A DNA stretch of 64,000 bases. Origin: JADFXI01 sp963784135. Its GTDB lineage: Bacteria; Nitrospirota; Thermodesulfovibrionia; Thermodesulfovibrionales; Dissulfurispiraceae. The translations under genes were made by a program, and so were the position numbers. The stretch covers positions 248,001-312,000 of the forward strand of contig CAWAQG010000003.1 of the NCBI GenBank assembly GCA_963784135.1, written 5' to 3'. The notes beneath the pieces were generated by a model. The model saw only the letters and a list, made by a program, of their open reading frames with translations. It made no database searches and had not been told where the DNA came from. Position 1 is the stretch's first letter. Each line of letters starts with the position of its first letter. Positions 17,416-28,845 of this stretch are shown here, piece after piece.

Positions 17416-18384
17416 TCAGGAGCGGCTATTCCGGATAAAAGATCTCATATCTTCCGGTACGGGCGCATCGAATGCAAGCAGCTCGCCGGATATCGGATGA
17501 TTTATGATAAGCCGTGAGGCATGCAGAAGGTGCCTCGGAGTTTCCTGCCAGGGAAGCAGGTCGTAACATCCAGCTTTGACATTTTTTACAAACGCAAGGA
17601 ATTCATCGTCGGTCCTTCCATATAACTTATCACCCACCAATGGATGACCGGCATGTGCCAGATGGGCCCTGATCTGGTTTGTTCTGCCGGTGACGGGCCT
17701 GCACCTGACCATCGTGGATGATGCAAAACGTTCCATTACATCAAAAGCAGTGGCGGAGTATTTGGCGCCTGCGCCATCATCGAATACTACTTTATTTTTT
17801 ATGGTGATGCAGCTGTCACGATCAGGCACTAAAAAACCTTTGACCTCAAAGGAACCGTTATTGATTACTCCACGGGCTACCGCAATATACTCCTTTTCTA
17901 CTGTTCCGGCTTCAAATTGCTGCAAGAGCGACCGGTGTGCGATTTCTGTTTTTGCAGCAACGATTATACCGCTTGTTTCCCGATCCAGGCGATGCGCCAG
18001 GTGAATGGCGCCATGAAATCCCTTACCCGCCATTCGTTCACGCAATAGAAAGATTAAAGTATTCTTGATGTAATTACCATCAGAATGCGACGGTAGGTTG
18101 CCAGGTTTATTTGCAACAAGAAAGGTTTCTTCTTCATGCATAATTTGTATATTTATATCAACAGGTGGTTCGTTACGAACATCAGAATACGCTACGATAT
18201 CGTTTTTTTTCAGGAGATGCGCGGGCGTTATTGTATTCCCATTGACCGTCACCTTCCCTCGTCCAATCATCCGCTTCCATTCTTCGCGGGTCTGATACTT
18301 GAAGCGCCGGGTGAGGAAATCCATTAGACTCCTGCCGGCAAACTTCGATGAGATCCTGGATGAAAGTATAGTTTCTTCTGTCAT
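17416..18384 (-). CDS. RluA-family pseudouridine synthase
   Basis: An N-terminal S4 RNA-binding domain (SLMDFLTRRFKYQTREEWKR..VTVNG) is followed by a RluA-type catalytic domain with HRLDRETSGIIVAAKT, which contains the catalytic Asp. TGRTNQIRAHLAHAGHPLVGD is the other family block. The 322 residues fit RluC/RluD, which modify large-subunit rRNA; the exact target uridine cannot be read. It is convergent with the ABC-F gene and probably monocistronic. Confidence 0.93.
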   Translation of the reverse strand: MTEETILSSRISSKFAGRSLMDFLTRRFKYQTREEWKRMIGRGKVTVNGNTITPAHLLKKNDIVAYSDVRNEPPVDINIQIMHEEETFLVANKPGNLPSHSDGNYIKNTLIFLLRERMAGKGFHGAIHLAHRLDRETSGIIVAAKTEIAHRSLLQQFEAGTVEKEYIAVARGVINNGSFEVKGFLVPDRDSCITIKNKVVFDDGAGAKYSATAFDVMERFASSTMVRCRPVTGRTNQIRAHLAHAGHPLVGDKLYGRTDDEFLAFVKNVKAGCYDLLPWQETPRHLLHASRLIINHPISGELLAFDAPVPEDMRSFIRNSRS

Positions 18385-18545
18385 ACTTTAATTAACGCTA
18401 TTTTATCACATTTAGCTCTGCATGCAGCAAGCACTTCAGGCATTCCAAAGCTTTCGGTAAAATAGTAGAACAGATTCCAGCCATCGGATCTACGCCTCTG
18501 ATTGGATTGGATTCTTTTCAGTGAATGATTATTCATGGGCATGCA

Positions 18546-18554
18546 TGCTATACT
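18546..18554 (+). promoter_or_regulatory. Extended -10 promoter motif (TGcTATACT)
   Basis: TGC immediately followed by TATACT (18549-18554) forms an extended -10 element with no good -35. Transcription from about 18561 would run into the terminator at 18589-18624, giving a roughly 65-nt RNA. Confidence 0.35.
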
Positions 18555-18588
18555 ATCAATAGGATTTTGGAAGTTTTTGCCGTTTATG

Positions 18589-18624
18589 AGGCCACAAAGA
18601 CTTTTGACTTTGCGGCCTTTTTTA
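18589..18624 (+). terminator. Rho-independent terminator or attenuator
   Basis: AGGCCACAAAG and CTTTGCGGCCT pair over 11 bp with one mismatch around an 8-nt loop, followed by TTTTTTATT. No annotated gene ends upstream on this strand: the pseudouridine synthase gene is on the other strand. It therefore ends either a small RNA from the promoter at 18546 or the leader of the gene at 18791. Apart from this and the promoter, 18385-18790 shows nothing. Confidence 0.6.
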
Positions 18625-18790
18625 TTGAGACCTTCTGAGATTTGAGTCTAAAGATAAGGAGCTAAAAGGAAATAGCTTTGATACCGAAAAAAGCCCTAAA
18701 GGCCCCAAGGCGATCAATGTCGTTAAATTGTAATTAATGCAAAGAAGGCCTCTTCCGGTGGAGGAGGACTTCTCATTAAAAGGGGGAAAG

Positions 18791-19153
18791 ATGAACTACA
18801 GCATGAAGAAGGCAGCAAGGGAAGAAAAGCAGCAGCGGAAGCTCGACGCAGGTTTCGTGGAGACCCAGTTCCCCGAGGTTGCAGGCATCGTTATCAGCAT
18901 GATATACAATCAGAGGGGCATACAAAGATCAATGCCACGGGTTGTTAATTTCTTCCCCGGCAGTTATGCGTTGTTCAGGATAGAGTGCCTGAACAAGGAA
19001 TGTGTTGACGGAGGGTTTGATCTCAGCCAAGTCATCACAGGGATGATCAGAAACCACAAAGAGGCCGCCAATGGCGAGCTCATTTGCGAAGGCACTTCCA
19101 CTTCTGCCAACCACTCGACGATTGCCTATGAAGTTGCAATACAGTATACGTAG
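18791..19153 (+). CDS. Conserved-looking hypothetical protein
   Basis: I do not recognise this roughly 120-residue protein. It begins MNYSMKKAAREEKQQRKLD, a basic N-terminus. It contains VAGIVISMIYNQRG, a serine/proline loop and then FRIECLNKECVDGGFDLS, where two Cys separated by four residues could bind metal or form a disulfide. The second half (GFDLSQVITGMI..) predicts a small alpha/beta fold. There is no signal peptide. I chose ATG 18791 for the purine-rich AGGGGGAAAG just before it; ATG 18737 would add 18 residues. The small gene at 19215 follows on the same strand. Confidence 0.6.
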   Translation: MNYSMKKAAREEKQQRKLDAGFVETQFPEVAGIVISMIYNQRGIQRSMPRVVNFFPGSYALFRIECLNKECVDGGFDLSQVITGMIRNHKEAANGELICEGTSTSANHSTIAYEVAIQYT

Positions 19154-19214
19154 GAGAGTTTTCTTTAAATCTCGCTCATAGTTATTAACAACAAACACTA
19201 CATAGGAGTTACGC

Positions 19215-19436
19215 ATGACTGAGAACAAACTGTATACCACCTACATCAAGGAAACAGCAGGAGGAAAGCAAGTATGTGTATACTGCAAAAAGACTGAAGA
19301 AGAAATAGGAGAAAGTCTTGGTGGGCATGCCAGCTGGTGCAAGTGGCGAAGAGATATAGAGGAAATGGAGAAAGCTGTCGGAACAAGAAAGTCCTCCGGG
19401 GGTATGGTAAGCGTACGAAGGCATGAGCGATTGTAA
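19215..19436 (+). CDS. Small putative zinc-finger protein
   Basis: This 73-residue protein carries CVYC followed 15 residues later by HASWC, a C-x2-C...H-x3-C arrangement that could hold one zinc ion. The C-terminal tail is basic. AGGAG lies 7 nt before the ATG. It sits 60 nt after the hypothetical gene at 18791 and just before the truncated alcohol-dehydrogenase stub on the other strand. Its function is unknown. Confidence 0.55.
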   Translation: MTENKLYTTYIKETAGGKQVCVYCKKTEEEIGESLGGHASWCKWRRDIEEMEKAVGTRKSSGGMVSVRRHERL

Positions 19437-19495
19437 TGCTGGCGCCTTGGTGCAAACCATTGTGATGACCTATACGTATTTTTCTTATCAGTTCC

Positions 19496-19642
19496 GGAGC
19501 GGACCGTATGTAAGTCCGAGTGGCATACGCCGCAATAGAGAATCTCGATAACCACATCATCAGACCGTGGATCGCGTCTGTCAAAGCGATATAGGGCCAG
19601 GGCATCCTTGGCGGACTGTGCTGCGTACCCTGGTACATTCAT
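19496..19642 (-). pseudogene. N-terminal stub of a zinc alcohol dehydrogenase (YahK-like)
   Basis: About 49 residues read MNVPGYAAQSAKDALALYRF and on through VVIEILYCGVCHSDLHTVRS, the start of a medium-chain NADP-dependent alcohol dehydrogenase including the zinc-ligand CGVCHSDLH. Homology stops abruptly near 19496: the expected YPCVPGHE continuation is absent in all three frames. The rest of the roughly 340-residue enzyme is missing. This is a deletion remnant. Confidence 0.65.
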
Positions 19643-19845
19643 TGACATTGTTTTTTGCTCCATGTTTAACAAATTTTTGTTCTTACTTAAGTGCGTCCTC
19701 TCCAGAGGGCCCTCTCCTTGTTTCTCCTTTCGCCTGTTTAAGGTCGAACTATTTCGTAGAGTTTGCTCACATCTATTTGCCGCGCATGGTGTTCATGGAC
19801 AACAAATTCCGGCATATCCGCAGCATAACATATTTTATTTTTTTC

Positions 19846-19875
19846 TTGACAAGTTTTCATATAATCGTATATAAA
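19846..19875 (+). promoter_or_regulatory. arsR promoter with AT-rich dyad (probable ArsR operator)
   Basis: TTGACA (19846-19851) and TATAAA (19870-19875) are 18 nt apart. The spacer holds an imperfect AT-rich dyad, ATATAATCGTATAT, overlapping the -10, as expected for an autorepressing ArsR operator. The predicted transcription start (about 19882) coincides with ATG 19883, implying a leaderless message. Confidence 0.55.
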
Positions 19876-19882
19876 TATGTTT

Positions 19883-20293
19883 ATGCGTGAAACGTTGGAC
19901 ATTATCAAACTTCTATCAGACGAATCGCGGCTCAGGATACTGATGCTGCTCACTGAAAAGGAACTCTGCGTTTGTCAGATAATGGGCGTCCTTAATATGT
20001 CTCAGCCCCTCGTATCAAGAAACCTTTCCCTGCTGCTGAAAGCCGGCTTTCTCAAAGACAGGAGGGAAGGGAAGCTCATGTTCTACAGCATAAAAAAAGC
20101 GCTGCCGGGAAAACACCGGCAGTTTCTTGCCGTATTGCGGAAACTGCTTAAAGATGATACAACTTTAAAAAAAGACCTCCGCTCGCTTCAGGACTGCACT
20201 GAATTCCAGAAGCGGACCGGCAGGTGCGATATGAAAACACTGAAGGAGTTCATGCGCTATAAAAAACGGAAATCAGCGGGCCCGAAGCTGTAA
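19883..20293 (+). CDS. ArsR-family metalloregulator
   Basis: This 136-residue winged helix begins MRETLDIIKLLSDESRLRIL. The DNA-recognition helix region is preceded by ELCVCQIMG: Cys29-x-Cys31 is the As(III)/Sb(III)-sensing pair of classical ArsR proteins. QPLVSRNLSLLLKAGFL is the recognition helix. A further Cys pair near the C-terminus (DCTEFQKRTGRC) may add ligands. I prefer ATG 19883 over 19877 because the promoter places the RNA start there. The RND efflux genes begin 12 nt later, so it probably represses its own efflux operon. Confidence 0.9.
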   Translation: MRETLDIIKLLSDESRLRILMLLTEKELCVCQIMGVLNMSQPLVSRNLSLLLKAGFLKDRREGKLMFYSIKKALPGKHRQFLAVLRKLLKDDTTLKKDLRSLQDCTEFQKRTGRCDMKTLKEFMRYKKRKSAGPKL

Positions 20294-20305
20294 GAGGACC
20301 GGACA

Positions 20306-21730
20306 ATGAAAAGTGAAAAGAGGGCCTGCGGCCATTTATTGGAGTTCAATGCGATTAAGCCCCCCCTGCGTCGCCTTGTTTTCAATAAACGGTCGCCGGC
20401 CCTGTTTTTACTTGCAGTCTTCCTGCTGCTCCATGCGGCTTCCGCGACAGCCGGCGATGCGCAAGCCGGGCTTTCTCTTACCGATGCCGTCAGAAGCGCA
20501 CTTGAAAACAACTATGAGATACGGGCATTTAAAAACGCGCTTGGCGTATCTAACGAGAACATCGGCGTGGCACGGAGTTTTCTTTTACCGAGTCTCAACT
20601 TTGAAGAGCGCTTTATGAGCACTACCAATCCAACCTATGCTTTTATGGCAAAACTCAACCAGGAACGCTTTTCGCAGAATGATTTCGCTATTAATTCATT
20701 AAACAGCCCGGGCGCGATCAGCGATTTCGAGACGTCGCTCTCTTTCGAGCAGCCGCTCTTTTCTAAAAAGGCATACGTCGGGCTCGAAATGGCGAGGCTG
20801 GACCATTCTGCGAGGAACGAGGATTATTTGAGGAAAAGAGAGGAGACCGCATTTAAAGTGACGCAGGCATATTTCACTGTACTGAAGGCCGGGGAGCAGG
20901 TCACAATGGCTGAAAAAACGCTCGAAGATACCAAAGAACACAGCCGAATTGCAGAATTGCGCCTTAAGGCCGGCCTCGGACTATTCTCCGATACACTCAG
21001 GGCGTCGACTGCGGTCGCTGACGCGGAGCAGCAGCTTGTCAGCGCGCGGAAAAACCTTGCCGTCGCGAGGAGATATATCTCTCTTCTGCTGGGCATGCGC
21101 GAGACTGTCGATATTGAGGGAGCCTATCCCGGAATCCCTGTCAGGGACATGGAATATTATAAAAATGCAGCTCTTTCAAGGAAAGATATCAAATCCATGG
21201 AAATAATGCATGAGAACGCAAAAAACAGCATTGCGCTTTCAGAGGCGGCCTACTGGCCCACTGTGGGCGTGGGCGGCTCTTATCAGTTGAATGACCACCG
21301 CTATCCCATCGGCTCTGAAGGCAGCAGTTGGCTGCTGACGGCGTTCCTCAGATGGGAGCTTTTTGACGGCGCTAAACGTGAGCACGAACGGTCACAGGCC
21401 CGTTACAGGACCGCTGAAGCAGAGGAGCGCCTGAAAGGGCTCATAGATACGGTGTCGTTTAAGGTGTATGAATCATACCTTGGCATTGAGGAAGCAAAGA
21501 AGAACCTGGAACTGGCACGGTCAGAGTTGCAGACCGCCGAAGAAGGAAAGCGGCTGGTGAAGGTCCGCTACGAAAATTCCCTTTCACCCCTTGTCGACCT
21601 TTTGGACGCGCAAGTAAGTCTGGACCAGGCGCGCACTAATCTCGTGGTCAGGGAGAACGAATACCGTGCCGCAGTAGCCAATCTCAGCTATGAAAGCGGG
21701 ACCATTCTGAAAGACCTGAATATAGAATAA
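20306..21730 (+). CDS. TolC-family outer-membrane efflux protein
   Basis: This 474-residue outer-membrane channel subunit has a signal segment at about residues 28-48 (SPALFLLAVFLLLHAASATA) after a long basic n-region. Two OEP repeats follow, rich in alpha-helical heptads (for example AEKTLEDTKEHSRIAELRLK). The ending VRYENSLSPLVDLLDAQVSL is a conserved TolC-family segment. It is the outer-membrane exit duct of the tripartite pump encoded by this operon (ArsR, TolC, adaptor, RND). Confidence 0.92.
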   Translation: MKSEKRACGHLLEFNAIKPPLRRLVFNKRSPALFLLAVFLLLHAASATAGDAQAGLSLTDAVRSALENNYEIRAFKNALGVSNENIGVARSFLLPSLNFEERFMSTTNPTYAFMAKLNQERFSQNDFAINSLNSPGAISDFETSLSFEQPLFSKKAYVGLEMARLDHSARNEDYLRKREETAFKVTQAYFTVLKAGEQVTMAEKTLEDTKEHSRIAELRLKAGLGLFSDTLRASTAVADAEQQLVSARKNLAVARRYISLLLGMRETVDIEGAYPGIPVRDMEYYKNAALSRKDIKSMEIMHENAKNSIALSEAAYWPTVGVGGSYQLNDHRYPIGSEGSSWLLTAFLRWELFDGAKREHERSQARYRTAEAEERLKGLIDTVSFKVYESYLGIEEAKKNLELARSELQTAEEGKRLVKVRYENSLSPLVDLLDAQVSLDQARTNLVVRENEYRAAVANLSYESGTILKDLNIE

Positions 21731-21734
21731 GACC

Positions 21735-21900
21735 GGCTATAGGCAATAAATGACATGGAGGACAACATATGGCGATAGGCGATAGGCAAAAGGCTATAAA
21801 TGATAAAAGACAGACAACAGATTGCGAGCTATGGGCACGGGCACAAATAAAGAGAATTTTTTTGTCTTTGCCAATTGCCTATTGCCTATTGCCCATAGCC
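21735..21900. repeat. Palindromic element P3 (family A), inside the adaptor gene
   Basis: A partial unit (GGCTATAGGCAATAA) at 21735 is followed by the left arm 21771-21811 (GGCGATA GGCGATA GGCAAAA GGCTATA..AAAAGAC). The inverted right arm is 21864-21900 (GTCTTTGCCAATTGCC..CCCATAGCC). The word family is the same as in P1 and P4. Both arms are translated: the left gives MAIGDRQKAINDKRQ, the right gives LPIAYCLLPIAFL of the adaptor signal peptide. Confidence 0.8.
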
Positions 21901-22940
21901 TTTTTGACTTTATTGTCCGGCTGTAAGGACAAGGTCGGGCCCGGCCATGCGGCAGTAAGCAGGCCAACAGTAGAGGGGGTAACTGTCACAGAAGTGCGCC
22001 CGTCAGAGGTGGAGGAATACTATGAAACATCCGGGGCCGTAAGGGCGAAAACGATAAGCCGGATTGCCGGAAGGACGATGGGCGCCGTTACCTCACTCAG
22101 AGTGAAAGAAGGCGACCGGGTACACGCGGGACAGGTGCTCCTGACAATTGATGACAGAGATGCAGTGCAAAATGTTATCGCTGCTGAAAAAGCCCTTGAG
22201 TCTGCGCAGCAAAACAGGTCCCTGGCTGATATAACATACAGGCGCTACAGGAAGCTTTATGACGAAAAGGCGCTGTCACAGCAGGAGATAGATCAGATAG
22301 AGACGCAGAAAAAAATCACCGAGCTGGATTACGAGAGATCACATGCCTTGCTTAACGAGGCACGGGTCAATCGTGATTTCGCAACTATAGTGTCCCCGAT
22401 CTCAGGCGTTGTAACCGAAAAGAAAACAGAGCGCGGCAGCATGGCGGTGCCGGGAGTGCCTCTTCTTACAGTGGAGGATGTGTCTTCATTTATTCTTGAA
22501 GCCCCTCTTGACGAGCGTCTCACCGGAAAAGTCACAGCCGGAACTCCTGTAGATATATCTGTCGATGCCATAAACCTGCAATTGAAAGGAACAATCAACG
22601 AGATTGTCCCCACAATCGATCCGATGTCAAGAACGTTCGTCGCGAAAATTGCTCTCACATGTCCTTCATTGCGGACAGGGCTCTACGCGCGCGTAAAGAT
22701 ACCCACCGGCAAGAAGAGCGCCATTGTCTTACCGGACAAGACAATAGTCGCAAAAGGAGAGCTTACCGGAGTATACGTCGTTGGTCCGGACGGAGTCATT
22801 ACATTCCGCCTCGTGCGCCCCGGCAGTCATTACGGCAATAATGTCGAAATCCTTTCCGGAATAAAAGCAAATGACCGTGTCATCACTGATAATATATCAA
22901 GGGCTGTGGACGGCGGCATCGTCGCCGGGACGAAGATACG

Positions 22941-22944
<4 letters not shown>
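21769..22944 (+). CDS. RND efflux periplasmic adaptor (membrane fusion lipoprotein)
   Basis: This is a 391-residue HlyD/AcrA-type adaptor. After a lipobox LLSGC (Cys52) come the first half of the lipoyl hairpin (AVTSLRVKEGDRVHAGQVLLTID), a helical hairpin, the second lipoyl half (SPISGVVTEKKTERGSMAVPG) and a beta-barrel domain. It links the RND pump to TolC. A Shine-Dalgarno GGAGG lies 7 nt before ATG 21769. Oddly, the first 30 residues and the hydrophobic signal core are encoded by palindromic repeat P3, so its export signal appears to derive from a repeat. Confidence 0.92.
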
Positions 22945-26164
<3,220 letters not shown>

Positions 26165-26165
<1 letters not shown>

Positions 26166-26395
26166 TGTATATCGCAAAGACGGACAGCTGGTATCTCGAA
26201 AGAATAGTATGGCTCATAGCCGGGATATTCACTCTATCGAGCGCCGTACTGGCATGGGCCCACAGTCTCTACTGGCTTATACTGACAGCCCTGGTAGGCA
26301 TCAACCTCATAGTGTTCGCACTGACCGGATTCTGCCTTATGGCAAATATCCTGTATAAGCTGGGAGCAAAGCCAAAGCTGCAAAAAGACAACTGA
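26165..26395 (+). CDS. Small DUF2892-like inner-membrane protein
   Basis: The 76-residue protein has two membrane segments (IVWLIAGIFTLSSAVLAWAH and LTALVGINLIVFALTGFCLM) and the LVGINL..FCLMANIL pattern of the DUF2892/YgaP C-terminal family. Its ATG overlaps the RND stop (TAATG), so translation is coupled. This family often accompanies heavy-metal or sulfur genes; the role here is unknown. Confidence 0.8.
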
Positions 26396-26398
26396 GAA

Positions 26399-26434
26399 GC
26401 AGGGTTTGTCCCAGGCGCGGAGGTCAAGCCCTGC
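26399..26434 (+). terminator. Stem-loop at the end of the efflux operon
   Basis: GCAGGGTTTG and CAAGCCCTGC pair over 10 bp (one G-U) around a 16-nt loop, immediately after the last gene. There is no U-tract, so it may protect the 3' end or aid Rho-dependent termination rather than terminate on its own. Confidence 0.4.
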
Positions 26435-26517
26435 GCATTCCCGAGGAAGATGCTCCTGCCCTAATTCCTATTATTAAGAACGACCTTTTTATAAAACCTC
26501 TGATGCCGCATATGTTA

Positions 26518-26535
26518 TTGTAACGGAATTGTAAT
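26518..26535 (+). promoter_or_regulatory. Direct repeat resembling a Pho box
   Basis: TTGTAAC-GGAA-TTGTAAT is a 7-4-7 direct repeat with 11-nt periodicity, the geometry of PhoB-type boxes, about 50 nt upstream of the response-regulator gene. The sequence departs from the E. coli consensus, so the regulator is a guess. Confidence 0.3.
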
Positions 26536-26585
26536 AATACCTATAGTCGTTTTTTGGTGTATATTATAAGAAAGGAGGTATTAAA

Positions 26586-27041
26586 ATGCCGGAAATGCCC
26601 CGTATTTTACTGATTGAAGATAATTCGTCCGAGGTCGAACTAATTACTGCCGGGCTTGCAGAAGCCGGTCTCAGCAATACTGTTGATGTTGTCCATGACG
26701 GCGACGAAGCTCTTGACTACCTGTACAAGCGTGGAAAATATGCAGACAGGAAGGACGGCTATCCAGTTGTCATATTCCTTGACACCAGGCTTCCCAAGAC
26801 AGACGGAAAAGAAGTTCTCAGGCAGTTGAAGACTACTGAAAAAATCAATTGTATCCCCGTGGTTATGTTTACCGGCTCCAATGCTGAACAGGATATTATA
26901 CAAACCTATGCTTACGGTGCAAACAGTTATGTTGTTAAGCCCTTCTCCATCGATGATCTTTTCAGAGTTCTCCGAGAAGTCGGTCTGTATTGGACTGTTG
27001 TATCCGAACCGCCCCCGGTAGACAAGTGCAAGTTGCCTTAG
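26586..27041 (+). CDS. Stand-alone response regulator (Rcp1-like receiver)
   Basis: This 151-residue receiver domain has no output domain. It has acidic residues ED near residue 12, the phospho-acceptor Asp in FLDTRLPKTDG (about 65), the switch Thr in MFTGSN and the Lys in YVVKPF. The inserted DYLYKRGKYADRKDGYP stretch is typical of Rcp1-type regulators that pair with phytochrome-like or hybrid kinases. A strong AAAGGAGG precedes the ATG. No kinase is adjacent; the nearest is at 31049-32419. Confidence 0.9.
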   Translation: MPEMPRILLIEDNSSEVELITAGLAEAGLSNTVDVVHDGDEALDYLYKRGKYADRKDGYPVVIFLDTRLPKTDGKEVLRQLKTTEKINCIPVVMFTGSNAEQDIIQTYAYGANSYVVKPFSIDDLFRVLREVGLYWTVVSEPPPVDKCKLP

Positions 27042-27121
27042 ATAAGCCCCGCCTTTAATCAGTCCCGAAAGGGGAAGGAAGTAAGCTTAATATTTTTATT
27101 TCAACCCGAAATTGTGCATAA

Positions 27122-28363
27122 TCAAATTTCGCCGTTTGGGAAATGCAGAATGCGGGCATCCTTCTTCCTGCGGACCAGGTCATGCGCCCTGACTCCCTGC
27201 GGGACGCTCATAGTGATTACATCCTCATTCCGCGCAGAGGTTATGGCAGCGCCTTCCTCATCAAGCATCGAATCAACGGTAAAACTCATTCCCTCAAGGC
27301 CCGGCGTAAGGTATTCGATATTGTCGCCCTCATCAAGCCTGTTCCTGAGCGCGATCCGGGCAGACCCTCTGTTGACTTCCATTACAACGCCGACCAGTTC
27401 ATGGCTCATGCGGTAGCTTTCACCGTCGAAATTATAATCGGCATCCGGTTGTTTGCCAAAGAACATGCCGGTGGTATATCCCCTGCTGCTGAACATGGCA
27501 AGCTCGTCAGCCCATCTTTTTTTTACGCACCATGGCCCGCCGGCATTAATCGTATCGATTGCTTCCCTGTAGACTTTCACAACGCCCGCAACATAATTGA
27601 TCCCCTTCATCCTTCCTTCTATCTTAAAGCTGTCTATGCCCGCGCCAGTGAGAAGGGGGAGATGGGGCAGCATGCAGAGGTCCTTTGAACTCATAAGATA
27701 AGTGCCCCGGCTGTCCTCCGATACGGGGAAATATTCCCCCGGTCGCTTTTCCTCCACAAGCGCATAGTTCCATCTGCAGGAATTGGTGCATTCTCCGGTA
27801 TTGGCCCCGCGGGAAGCGAGGAAGCTGCTGATATAGCAGCGTCCTGAATAGGATATGCAAATTGATCCGTGGACGAAAACTTCAAGTTCGACGGAAGTCT
27901 TCTGCCGGATCTCTCGTATCTCATCCAGCGACAATTCCCTCGAAAGCACAAGCCGCTTTGCACCGCTGTCCTCCCAGAACCGCGCGGCAGCGGCATTAGT
28001 GATATTTGCCTGTGTACTGATATGAAGCGGAATGTTGGGCGCTTTGTTTTTGACGAGTGCAAAAAGTCCCGGATCGGACACGATAACGGCATCGGGTGCT
28101 ATATCGTCAAGCTGCTCTATATGTTCTTCTATGGCAGGCAGGTCCCTGTTGTGAGGAAAAATATTGACCGTTACATACGCGCGTACGCCATGTTCCCTCG
28201 CATAGAGGACGGCGGCGCGCAACTCCCCGTATTCAAAGTTCCTGGCTTTTCCCCTCAGGCTGAATCTCGAATCCCCGAGATATACCGCATCAGCCCCATA
28301 ATGGACCGCCGTCTTCAGCTTCTCGAAATCACCCGCGGGGCAAAGCAGTTCAGGCTTTTTCAC
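27122..28363 (-). CDS. Peptidase U32 family protein (TrhP/YegQ-like)
   Basis: This 413-residue protein has the U32 layout: PELLCPAGDFEKLKTAVHYGADAVYLG at the start, then FVHGSICISYSGRCYIS and the Cys-rich GECTNSCRW. The Cys ligands are those implicated in Fe-S binding by the tRNA-hydroxylation (TrhP) and RlhA members. These proteins act in prephenate-dependent tRNA wobble or rRNA hydroxylation rather than proteolysis; which one cannot be read here. The gene overlaps the end of rnhA by 14 nt. Confidence 0.88.
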   Translation of the reverse strand: MKKPELLCPAGDFEKLKTAVHYGADAVYLGDSRFSLRGKARNFEYGELRAAVLYAREHGVRAYVTVNIFPHNRDLPAIEEHIEQLDDIAPDAVIVSDPGLFALVKNKAPNIPLHISTQANITNAAAARFWEDSGAKRLVLSRELSLDEIREIRQKTSVELEVFVHGSICISYSGRCYISSFLASRGANTGECTNSCRWNYALVEEKRPGEYFPVSEDSRGTYLMSSKDLCMLPHLPLLTGAGIDSFKIEGRMKGINYVAGVVKVYREAIDTINAGGPWCVKKRWADELAMFSSRGYTTGMFFGKQPDADYNFDGESYRMSHELVGVVMEVNRGSARIALRNRLDEGDNIEYLTPGLEGMSFTVDSMLDEEGAAITSARNEDVITMSVPQGVRAHDLVRRKKDARILHFPNGEI

Positions 28364-28823
28364 GGCCTATACGCTCCCTGCACGCTTCAATGGCGCTCCT
28401 TGCCAGCTGGTCGCACTTCTCATTCTCATAATGCCCGTTGTGTCCCCTGACCCATGTCCATTCTATTTCATGCGGGCCGGCCGCCTTAAGGAGCCTCTCC
28501 CAAAGATCTTTGTTGAGCACATCCTTTTTTTGAGAGTTTTTCCAGTTATTCTTTATCCATCCTCTCACCCATTCGGTCATTCCTTTAGCCACGTAAGTCG
28601 AATCGGTCACCACCCTTACCCTGCACGGTTTCTTAAGCACCTCAAGGGCGGTAATGACACCGAGCAGTTCCATTCTATTATTGGTTGTCATCTGCTCGCA
28701 TCCGGACAGTTCCTTTTCTTTCTGCCCCGACCGCAGGATAGCGCCATATCCGCCTACGCCGGGATTGCCGCTGCATGCGCCATCCGCATAAATTTCCACA
28801 AAAGGCAGATCACGCGTTTTCAT
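28350..28823 (-). CDS. rnhA: Ribonuclease HI
   Basis: RNase HI cuts the RNA strand of RNA-DNA hybrids. The 157-residue protein has YADGACSGNPG (first catalytic Asp), MELLGVITALE (Glu), VVTDSTYVAKG (Asp), the basic handle (WIKNNWKNSQKKDV) and WVRGHNGHYENEKCDQLA (His and Asp). Everything expected is present. It overlaps the U32 gene and so is probably co-transcribed with it. Confidence 0.95.
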   Translation of the reverse strand: MKTRDLPFVEIYADGACSGNPGVGGYGAILRSGQKEKELSGCEQMTTNNRMELLGVITALEVLKKPCRVRVVTDSTYVAKGMTEWVRGWIKNNWKNSQKKDVLNKDLWERLLKAAGPHEIEWTWVRGHNGHYENEKCDQLARSAIEACRERIGREKA

Positions 28824-28845
28824 ATCGCCCTTTAATTGCTCATCC

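Noticed and set aside
27861..28450. Plus-strand open frame opposite the U32 gene
   Set aside because: Antisense shadow; the U32 Cys motifs are intact on the minus strand.
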